Source: an uncultured Bacteroidales bacterium (lineage in GTDB: Bacteria; Bacteroidota; Bacteroidia; Bacteroidales; UBA932). Taken from it: DNA of 17,112 bases. The first letter of the stretch is position 1. Each line of letters begins with the position of its first letter. The notes beneath the pieces were generated by a model that worked only from the letters and a program-made list of their open reading frames with translations, was not told the DNA's origin and did not search any database. Positions 7,923-14,367 of the stretch are shown here, piece after piece. The position numbers were made by a program, and so were the translations under genes. The DNA lies in assembly GCA_934667175.1 (NCBI GenBank), contig CAKULN010000059.1, positions 1 through 17,112 on the forward strand, written 5' to 3'.

Positions 7923-8577
7923 ATGAAGCGTTTGTTCTCATTAGTCTTGCTGGCCACAGCATTCGGTCTTGCCGCCCGTGCGCAGCGGCCGGGTGAGGGA
8001 TGCTCTGTCTGGGGGGGGGTATAACTCATTAAGCCATAGTGATTTACAATGCCGGAACCGTCAACTGACCTTCAAGACTAATGTCCCGGCTCTTGGTCTG
8101 CTGATAGGTAATGTCGCGGTTGAGGTCGAACTGACCAAGGCTCTGTCACTGAATGTCCCTGTCTATTACTCCGCCCTCGACTACTTCAACACCGGGCTCA
8201 AGTTCAGGACGCTCGCCCTGCAGCCGGAGCTGAGATGGTATATTCCTGAATCAAGAAAATTCTTCACAGGAGCGCATTTCGGACTTGCCTGGTACAATTT
8301 CGCCATCGGTGGCAACTACCGCTATCAGGATCGCGACGGGAACACTCCTGCTGTCGGGGGTGGCCTCAGTGTGGGCTACCGCCAGCCGCTGTGCCGAAGC
8401 GGCCGGTGGAAGCTGGAGTTTGCTGTCGGAGGAGGAGTGTACCGTCTCCGCTACGATCTTTTCTATAACGAGCCGAACGGCGCTCTTGCCGGCCGGGAGG
8501 CAAAGACCTACATCGGTCTGGACAATGCGGCTGTGTCCGTTACCTACAGCGTCGGCATGGGGAGGGCTCGAAGATGA
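7923..8577 (+). CDS. DUF3575 family outer-membrane-type protein, frame split at a G9 run (candidate phase-variable gene)
   Basis: The gene is interrupted as written. From ATG 7923 the frame encodes a signal peptide (MKRLFSLVLLATAFGLAARA, cleavage before Gln21), reaches the nine-G run at 8011-8019 and stops at TAA 8022-8024. The rest of the protein is intact in the +1 frame and runs to TGA 8577. With eight G the two join into one 217-residue protein through SVWGGYNSLSHSDLQ. The body has the DUF3575 pattern: LTFKTNVPALGLLIGNVAVEVEL, LQPELRWYIPES, FTGAHFGLAWYNFAIGG, alternating strands like a small outer-membrane barrel, ending with SVTYSVGMG. DUF3575 genes commonly lead type V fimbria-like operons in Bacteroidota. 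The stop overlaps the next start (ATGA). Alternatives are a real pseudogene or a homopolymer error. A TTG start at 7969 in the second frame would lack a signal peptide. Confidence 0.8.
8011..8019 (+). repeat. Homopolymer of nine G inside the DUF3575 gene
   Basis: Nine consecutive G at 8011-8019, the longest G or C run I see in the window, located exactly where the reading frame breaks. Eight or eleven G would be in frame; nine or ten G lead to stops within a few codons (TAA at 8022-8024 for nine, and TAA in CATTAAG for ten). Confidence 0.95.
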
Positions 8578-9692
8578 GAGCATGTTTCGACATATTCCCG
8601 CGCATTCCCATGCTTCTCCGTGCCTTCTGCCACGGACGGGGCCTTGCCGTCGCCGGCATATTCATGCCCCTCGCCATCGCCTTTGGAGCTCTGACCGCCA
8701 CTTCCTGTGACATTCATGAATGGCCTGAGGATGCGCCGGCTGACCTTGTCCTCAGACTTGATTTCAACACGGGACTGCCGCAGTTCATCGTGATCAATGT
8801 CGGAGACACGAGGGCTTCGTCCGACGGAGGAGCTTACGACGTGCGTTACATCATAGAGGCCTACAAAAAGCTGTCTGACGGGACTGTCTCCCAGACCCCT
8901 CACAAAAGGTATGTTTTCACAAAGGGCGACACCGGGGACCTCAACGCCGAATTCCGTCTCAGCATCGACGGGGGAACGTACCTGTTCCGCGCGTGGACCG
9001 ACTTTGTGGCGAAAGGCACGGACTCTGACCTATACTACAACACAGACAATTTCAGACAGATAACCCTCCAAGGAAAGCATTCCGGCAACAATGATTTCCG
9101 TGACGCTTTTCTGGGAAGCGCCGAGTTGACCGTGAGGAGGCTCGGCGGCAAGGATCCAGTGCCTTCCGGCACTGTGGAGATGGAGCGTCCTCTCGCGAAG
9201 TTCGAGTTCGTGACAACCGATCTCCAGTCCTTCATCACAAAGGCCATCAACGAGATGAAGACAAAGGCGGGTGAGGGGGTGTCCGGGACTCAGGACAAAG
9301 AGATCGGGCCGGAGGACATCGATCTTGACAAGTACCGGGTGGTGTTTTATTATTCGGGTTACATGCCTTACATGTTCAACATATTTGACAACAAGCCTTG
9401 CGATTCCAAGACAGGGGTCTTGTTCGAATCGAAGATCCGGTCCATCAACGAGCATGAAGCCAGATTGGGCTTCGACTATGTGTTCGTGAACGGCAAGGAG
9501 TCCAGCGTCATGGTGACAGTCGGGCTGTTCGACGAAGAGGGCACGCAGCTGTCGATGTCCCGTCAGATAGAGGTTCCGATAAAGAGGAGCATGCTGACCA
9601 CCATCAAGGGCGGCTTCCTGATGCAGAACACCGGCGGAGGGGTCGCCATCGACCCGGGCTTTGAAGATGAATTCAACGTGTGGATACAATAA
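8574..9692 (+). CDS. FimB/Mfa2-like fimbrial anchor lipoprotein (probable)
   Basis: A 372-residue exported lipoprotein. The long N-terminus carries a hydrophobic segment at about 24-40 and the lipobox LTATSC with Cys45. ATG 8574 overlaps the DUF3575 stop as ATGA, which favours this start; ATGs at codons 13 and 31 would also keep the lipobox. After the Cys comes a beta-rich region resembling FimB/Mfa2 and related fimbrillin domains (ADLVLRLDFNT, YIIEAYKK, GGTYLFRAWTDFV, YYNTDNFRQITL, PLAKFEFVTTDL, TTIKGGFL). In P. gingivalis the counterpart genes encode the outer-membrane anchor or length regulator of the pilus. A DTRAS sequence at 78-82 recalls the Arg cleavage sites of fimbrillins. Position between DUF3575 and two fimbrillin-like genes supports the anchor role; the family assignment is from pattern memory, so the role is inference. 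Confidence 0.7.
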   Translation: MRACFDIFPRIPMLLRAFCHGRGLAVAGIFMPLAIAFGALTATSCDIHEWPEDAPADLVLRLDFNTGLPQFIVINVGDTRASSDGGAYDVRYIIEAYKKLSDGTVSQTPHKRYVFTKGDTGDLNAEFRLSIDGGTYLFRAWTDFVAKGTDSDLYYNTDNFRQITLQGKHSGNNDFRDAFLGSAELTVRRLGGKDPVPSGTVEMERPLAKFEFVTTDLQSFITKAINEMKTKAGEGVSGTQDKEIGPEDIDLDKYRVVFYYSGYMPYMFNIFDNKPCDSKTGVLFESKIRSINEHEARLGFDYVFVNGKESSVMVTVGLFDEEGTQLSMSRQIEVPIKRSMLTTIKGGFLMQNTGGGVAIDPGFEDEFNVWIQ

Positions 9693-9716
9693 CAATCAAT
9701 AAACTCACAAAACATT

Positions 9717-12206
9717 ATGAGTAAAAATCGGTTTATTAAAACGTTTGCGCTGCTGGCGCTGGCCGCCGCGGCCATGTCGTGCGCAAAGGAGCAGACGGCC
9801 GGGCAGGCCGCCGGCGTGTCTTTCTCGGTGGAAACTCCATCCGGGATCACGACAAGGGCGGAGGCCGGTGACGGTTCAGCCGCCACAAAACTCTACTACC
9901 AGGTTTTCAACTCTGACGGCACCGTGATCGAAGGCCTCGGAGTGCAAAGCAAGGATCTTGAGAACGGCAGGACCACGGTGAACTTCCAGCTCGTGAAGGA
10001 TCGGACGTACAAGTTCATCTTCTGGGCGCAGACTCCGGATGCCGGCTATTACACGATAGACAAGACCGAGGGTCTTAAGAAGATCACCGCTGACTATTCG
10101 GTCAACAAACTGGCCAACGACGAGAAGCGTGACGCGTTCTTCGCCGTCAAGACCGTGACGGTCTCCGGCGCGCAGGCTGAGACTGTTGAGCTCAGGCGTC
10201 CGTTCGCGCAGCTCAACATCGCGACGTTGGGTACGATCAAAGCCGGAGAGACCGCGACGAGCATCGACTTCACCGGAGCGACCTCCACTGTGACTGTGTC
10301 CGCACTTCCGACAGTGTTCACCCCGATGGAAGGCACCAGTGACATCGGCTCCGGACAGGACGTCACCTTCGAATACGCCGGCATTCCGGCCGGTGACATC
10401 ACCGTGAACGGCACCGCCTACAAGTACCTTGCGATGAACTACATCCTCGCCCCGGTTGACGGCACCGTGTACGACATCACGGCGGAATTCACCGTGGAGG
10501 GCAAGCAGGTCAAACTCAACGCCCCGGGTGTCCCTGTCAAACGTAACTACCGCACGAACATCATCGGCAACCTCCTTACCGGCAACGCTGACTTCAATGT
10601 TGTCGTCAACCCAGGCTTTGAAGGAGATGACAACCAGCATCCTATCCTTGTAAATGGCGTAGCATACAAGACACTGGATGCGGCCGTGACCGCAGTGCCT
10701 GCTGGTAAGCAGACCATAATCAAGCTTGAGCAGGACATTGCCGGCAATGGAATAAGTACAACGGATGGGCAGGATATTGTAATTGATCTTGGAGGGCATA
10801 CTTTCGATATTGATGGAACAACGGTTGGCTCCGCTGGCTCTCCAACGAACGGTCTCCAGCTTCTCAAGGGTTCAAAAGTAACGCTTAAGAACGGTACGAT
10901 TAAATCAAAAAAGGCATACATCCTCATTCAGAACTATTGCGATTTGACTCTTGAGAATGTAACCCTTGATGCGTCTGAGAGCGTGGGGACAAAAGAAGGT
11001 TCTTATGTTATCTCAAATAATCATGGAACTGTAAAGATTCTTGGCACGACCTCAATTCTGGCTCCTGCTGGCAAGGTCGCATTTGATGTCTATTACTGGG
11101 ATCCTGTTTATAAAGATGGCGTTAATGTATATGTGAACACAACAGGAACAATCAGTGGAGCTATTGAATATGGCTGTTCAACTGGTTCGGAGACAGCAAG
11201 CAAGACGCTTTCCTCCCTTGTAATTGATAATGCTGTTTTGAAAAACTCATCATTTAAGACAACTCTTGCAAATCCGAATGCGAAGATCGCCTGTGGTGTC
11301 TTTGCCGACGAATCTGCGGTAAACGCATGGATTCCTACTGGGTACAATGCGGTTAAGGTCGGTAACTACTACATCATCACGAAAGATGGAGAGCCTATTT
11401 CTGTCAGCGTCTCCGGGCAGGATGAGTTGGATCAGATTCTGGCTAATATCCCTGCCGGCGGGAAAGCCGAAATCAGCCTCGAGGAGGGAACGTACACATT
11501 GCCGGAGACAGTCAATGCTGACGGCGTGACAATCAGTGGCAAGACTGGCACTGAGGTTATTGACTGTGCGGCTACAACCACTGTCTCTGCCAAGAACGCC
11601 ACCATCACGAATTTCGTGGTTAAGGGCAGCGGGGCGTTTACCGACGGTTCAAGCCTTGCCATAAGTGGAGCGAATTCGACAGTAAAAGGTTGCAAGTTCC
11701 AAAACGGGCGTCAGAATACTTACGGAAGTGATCTGGCTGTGTCTCAAACTGCCACTATCAGTGACTGCGATTTCAGACAATCAGGTTTCCGTGGGATTAT
11801 GATTTGGAATACTGGTGATGAGGTCAAAATTGATAATTGCCTGTTCGACAACACCTATCCTTTCAACTGCGACGGCGGAACGGGTAAAATCACCGTGACA
11901 AACAGCGATCTTAAGGGCTGGACTTCTTATACCAGTGGACTGGAGCTTGTCTCATTCACAAATTGCACATTCGGCAAGAGCGCGAGTGGTTACGCCTATT
12001 TGATTCCATACAGTAAGACAATCGTCAAGGACTGCACTTTCTCAGCCGATTTCTGCGTCTCGCCAAGTGGCACAGAAGTGTTCACGATAGAATTTGTCAA
12101 CTGCAAATACGAGGATGGAACTCCTGTCACCTCTGCCATTATGGACAACGACGCTAAGAACCGCAATGTCTCGTGGATTATCGACGGCACGACATACAAT
12201 TATTAA
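9717..12206 (+). CDS. Lipoprotein with DUF6562-like fimbrillin domain fused to right-handed beta-helix
   Basis: An 829-residue surface lipoprotein, probably an adhesin or tip-like subunit. Signal peptide with lipobox AAMSC, Cys22. Residues about 30-300 match the DUF6562-type fimbrillin pattern: SGITTRAEAGDGSAATKLYY, VNFQLVKDRTYKFIFWAQ, DEKRDAFFAV, LRRPFAQLNI, KYLAMNYIL, RNYRTNIIGNLLT. Arg47 of TTRA is a candidate protease cleavage site as in type V pilins. Residues about 310-548 form a first beta-helix module (IVIDLGGHTF, VTLKNGTIKS, LTLENVTLDAS) ending with YNAVKVGNYYIITKDG; residues 560-829 form a second with a ladder of Cys-x-Phe/Tyr coils (GCKFQNG, DCDFRQS, NCLFDNT, NCTFGKS, DCTFSAD, NCKYEDG). 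The first module is much more AT-rich than the N-terminal part. No catalytic site of a polysaccharide lyase is evident. It lies 24 bases after the anchor gene. Confidence 0.8.
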   Translation: MSKNRFIKTFALLALAAAAMSCAKEQTAGQAAGVSFSVETPSGITTRAEAGDGSAATKLYYQVFNSDGTVIEGLGVQSKDLENGRTTVNFQLVKDRTYKFIFWAQTPDAGYYTIDKTEGLKKITADYSVNKLANDEKRDAFFAVKTVTVSGAQAETVELRRPFAQLNIATLGTIKAGETATSIDFTGATSTVTVSALPTVFTPMEGTSDIGSGQDVTFEYAGIPAGDITVNGTAYKYLAMNYILAPVDGTVYDITAEFTVEGKQVKLNAPGVPVKRNYRTNIIGNLLTGNADFNVVVNPGFEGDDNQHPILVNGVAYKTLDAAVTAVPAGKQTIIKLEQDIAGNGISTTDGQDIVIDLGGHTFDIDGTTVGSAGSPTNGLQLLKGSKVTLKNGTIKSKKAYILIQNYCDLTLENVTLDASESVGTKEGSYVISNNHGTVKILGTTSILAPAGKVAFDVYYWDPVYKDGVNVYVNTTGTISGAIEYGCSTGSETASKTLSSLVIDNAVLKNSSFKTTLANPNAKIACGVFADESAVNAWIPTGYNAVKVGNYYIITKDGEPISVSVSGQDELDQILANIPAGGKAEISLEEGTYTLPETVNADGVTISGKTGTEVIDCAATTTVSAKNATITNFVVKGSGAFTDGSSLAISGANSTVKGCKFQNGRQNTYGSDLAVSQTATISDCDFRQSGFRGIMIWNTGDEVKIDNCLFDNTYPFNCDGGTGKITVTNSDLKGWTSYTSGLELVSFTNCTFGKSASGYAYLIPYSKTIVKDCTFSADFCVSPSGTEVFTIEFVNCKYEDGTPVTSAIMDNDAKNRNVSWIIDGTTYNY

Positions 12207-12241
12207 TATCCAAGAAAATCAACAACATACAATTCAACATT

Positions 12242-13924
12242 ATGAAATTTACAAAGTATTTGGCGGCGGCCGCGATGGCGATGATGACCATCGGCTGCGC
12301 GAAGGAGCAGACCAGCTCCGAGATTCCTGACGGACAGGAAATCAATGTCACATTCAACGCCACCCTTCCTGACGGGATCAAGACAAGGGCGAACATCGGT
12401 GACGGAACCACTGCGAACCAACTGGTTGTCGCCGTATATGACAACACCACTGGCAAAGAGCTTTCAAGCCTCCGTCAGACAAAGAATGACATCGCCCTCA
12501 AAACCACCGTTGAGTTCAACCTCGTCAAGGGAAAGACCTACAGCTTCGTGTTCTGGGCGCAGGCCAAGGACAACACCTACTACAACATCGATGATTTGAG
12601 GAACATCATCATCGACTACACCGGCAAGGACGCCAACGACGAGACCCGCGACGCGTTCTATGCCACAAAGATGGACATGAAAGTTGAAGGAGCCATGAAC
12701 GTGAACGTCACACTTCGCCGTCCTTTCTCACAGGTCAACTTCGGAACCGCTGACTTCGATGACGCCAAGGCCGCAGGATTCGAGCCGACCTTGAGCTCCT
12801 TCACCGCCACAGCTGCCGCGACAGTGTTTGACCCGGTCAATGGAGAAGGCAAGAACGGCATTGGCATCACCCTCGGCGCGAAAGAGCTTCCTGCCGGGGG
12901 CCTCAAGGTGAAGATAGCCGGTGTTGAAAACACCTACAAGTGGGTGACCATGAACTATTTCATTCCTGAAGGCAAGGTCGGCGAGAAACAGGTAAGCGAC
13001 GTCACCGCCACCTTTACGACCGCCGACAACCAGACCGTCACCATCTCCGCCCCTAACGCCCCTGTCCAGGGTAACTACCGCACCAACATCCTCGGTCGTC
13101 TCCTCACCGACCAGACCATCTTCAACGTCGTCATCGAACCGGCCTTCAACAAGCTTACTCCTGACACTCCGGACTACAACGTCACCACTGTCGCCAGCCA
13201 GAAAGGACTTAATGATGCGATTGAAGGTGCCACAAAAGGACAGCCAGTGACGGTGTCACTTCCTGCAAATTCAACCTTTACCCTGGATAACGGCATCGCC
13301 AATGAAGGAAGTAAAAGCCGTGACATCACTTTCGTCGGCGATGGCACACAGACTTTCGATGTCGTTTCTAATGCCGTTACAGCTGAAGGTGGAGAACTCA
13401 ACTATCAGCGTGGTTCTTCCTTCGCTTTCAAGAATATGATCATTAAGGCGGGAGAAGGCAGCTTCGACGGCATCGTGTGTGATGAACTTACTTACGAGAA
13501 CTGCACGATCAAGGGCAAGCTCACTCTCTACGGCAAGGCCACCTTTGTCAATTGTGTCTTTGACAATACGATGGCGGACCAGTATTCCATCTGGACATGG
13601 GGCGGCACGGATGTCAAGTTTGACGGCTGCGAGTTCAACACCAACGGCAAGGCCATTCTGCTGTATGGACAGGCTACAAAAGCTAATCCGACTAATCTTA
13701 CCGTTAGAAACTGTAAGTTCAATGACAGAAACAACGGTACGGCCGGCAAGGCTGCGATTGAAATCGGTAACGACTACAACGCCACTTACACACTCAATGT
13801 TTCTGGATGCACTGTAAACGGTTTTGCGGATGGCATGAATACCGGCAGCAAAATCTGGGCAAACAAGAACAGCATGGATGCGGCGCATTTGTCAGTCACC
13901 ATTGATGGCACCAAGGTTCAGTAG
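12242..13924 (+). CDS. Second DUF6562-like fimbrillin and beta-helix lipoprotein, paralog of the preceding gene
   Basis: A 560-residue paralog. ATG 12242 (MKFTKYLAAAAMAMMTIGC, Cys19) is chosen; the reading frame extends to a TTG at 12173, but that overlaps the previous gene and would bury the signal peptide. Both paralogs read CAKEQT after the lipid Cys and both start after the same ACATT-ATG context. Residues 30-303 repeat the N-terminal pattern (DGIKTRANIGDGTTANQL, VEFNLVKGKTYSFVFWAQ, DETRDAFYAT, LRRPFSQVNF, GNYRTNILGRLLTDQTIFNVVIEP); Arg49 of KTRA is the cleavage candidate. Residues 311-560 are an unrelated-looking beta-helix with coils YENCTIKG, VNCVFDNT, DGCEFNTN, RNCKFNDR, SGCTVNGF. The gap to the upstream gene is 35 bases without a terminator, so one operon is likely. 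Function is probably surface binding, inferred. Confidence 0.8.
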   Translation: MKFTKYLAAAAMAMMTIGCAKEQTSSEIPDGQEINVTFNATLPDGIKTRANIGDGTTANQLVVAVYDNTTGKELSSLRQTKNDIALKTTVEFNLVKGKTYSFVFWAQAKDNTYYNIDDLRNIIIDYTGKDANDETRDAFYATKMDMKVEGAMNVNVTLRRPFSQVNFGTADFDDAKAAGFEPTLSSFTATAAATVFDPVNGEGKNGIGITLGAKELPAGGLKVKIAGVENTYKWVTMNYFIPEGKVGEKQVSDVTATFTTADNQTVTISAPNAPVQGNYRTNILGRLLTDQTIFNVVIEPAFNKLTPDTPDYNVTTVASQKGLNDAIEGATKGQPVTVSLPANSTFTLDNGIANEGSKSRDITFVGDGTQTFDVVSNAVTAEGGELNYQRGSSFAFKNMIIKAGEGSFDGIVCDELTYENCTIKGKLTLYGKATFVNCVFDNTMADQYSIWTWGGTDVKFDGCEFNTNGKAILLYGQATKANPTNLTVRNCKFNDRNNGTAGKAAIEIGNDYNATYTLNVSGCTVNGFADGMNTGSKIWANKNSMDAAHLSVTIDGTKVQ

Positions 13925-14013
13925 CCTATCCTGAATGCGTTACTCCATTTATTGTGGCACAGTTCTGACTACCTGAAAGTTTTCAGCGGACTTACACATA
14001 ATAAATAATATTT

Positions 14014-14049
14014 CCCCGGCGAATGAGCGACCCTCCTCGCCGGGGTTTT
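14014..14049 (+). terminator. Rho-independent terminator of the fimbria-like operon
   Basis: A perfect nine-base stem, CCCCGGCGA (14014-14022) against TCGCCGGGG (14037-14045), with a 14-base loop and then TTTT. It lies 89 bases past the stop of the second beta-helix gene; I see nothing else in that 89-base gap. Confidence 0.85.
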
Positions 14050-14095
14050 CTATGTTTAGATACGGGGATCCTGCCGTTGGGCATCTGGTAACCGC

Positions 14096-14130
14096 AAAGA
14101 GGGGTGGAGCAAAGCGCTCCACCCCTCTTT
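14096..14130 (-). terminator. 15-bp perfect hairpin, likely terminator of tRNA-Met and usable on both strands
   Basis: AAAGAGGGGTGGAGC (14096-14110) pairs without a mismatch to GCTCCACCCCTCTTT (14116-14130) around a five-base loop. It begins one base past the 3' end of the minus-strand tRNA and carries a short T run on each side, so it could also stop read-through from the plus-strand operon. The T tails are only three bases, hence some doubt about its efficiency. Confidence 0.7.
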
Positions 14131-14131
14131 G

Positions 14132-14205
14132 TGGTCCCAGTAGGGCATGATCCTACGACCCCCTGATTATGAGTCAGATGCTCTAACCAACTGAGCTATG
14201 GGACC
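14132..14205 (-). tRNA. tRNA-Met (anticodon CAT)
   Basis: A full cloverleaf can be folded: acceptor GGTCCCA with TGGGACC, D arm GCTC/GAGC with an AGTTGGTTA loop, anticodon stem TCTGA/TCAGG (one T-G pair) with loop CTCATAA and anticodon CAT, five-base variable loop, T stem GTAGG/CCTAC, discriminator A. CCA is not encoded. The body matches an elongator tRNA-Met rather than the initiator (the first acceptor pair is a normal G-C) and I judge it unlikely to be tRNA-Ile2, but CAT alone does not decide. The T loop reads ATCATGC instead of the usual TTCRANN. It is transcribed opposite to both flanking operons. Confidence 0.93.
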
Positions 14206-14239
14206 GATAGCTCCATCTCGATGGACGGACAAATCTTGC

Positions 14240-14270
14240 CAAAGTTACCAATCTTTCCGGAAATTCCCAA
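14240..14270 (-). promoter_or_regulatory. Promoter of tRNA-Met
   Basis: On the minus strand TAACTTTG (14247 to 14240) matches the -7 consensus exactly, with TTGG (14270 to 14267) 19 bases upstream as an imperfect -33 TTTG. Transcription would begin about 25-30 bases before the mature tRNA 5' end at 14205. Confidence 0.65.
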
Positions 14271-14297
14271 CTGTTTCTCGGAATTCTGATTGAGTTT

Positions 14298-14340
14298 TTT
14301 CGAAAAGAGACTTAATATTCTAATTTTAAATGTAACTTTA
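14298..14340 (+). promoter_or_regulatory. Weak candidate promoter for the M64 lipoprotein gene
   Basis: An AT-rich stretch upstream of ATG 14368 holds TAACTTTA (14333-14340), one base off the -7 consensus, without a matching -33 element, and TAATTTTA (14321-14328) with TTTC 19 bases upstream (14298-14301). One of these probably drives the gene; I cannot choose between them. Confidence 0.35.
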
Positions 14341-14367
14341 TCTTTTATAACAATCGTTGGAGATTAT

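Noticed and set aside
7833..8024. A separate 63-residue small protein
   Set aside because: Its second half is the signal peptide of the DUF3575 protein starting at 7923; the frame merely ends because of the G9 run.
9876..10799. A 307-residue minus-strand reading frame inside the first fimbrillin-like gene
   Set aside because: Antisense to a conserved domain that is repeated in the neighbouring paralog; the mirrored frame carries no motif.
14096..14130. Palindrome as a CRISPR repeat or inverted repeat of an insertion sequence
   Set aside because: Only a single copy exists and no transposase or Cas gene is present; it has the form of a terminator hairpin.
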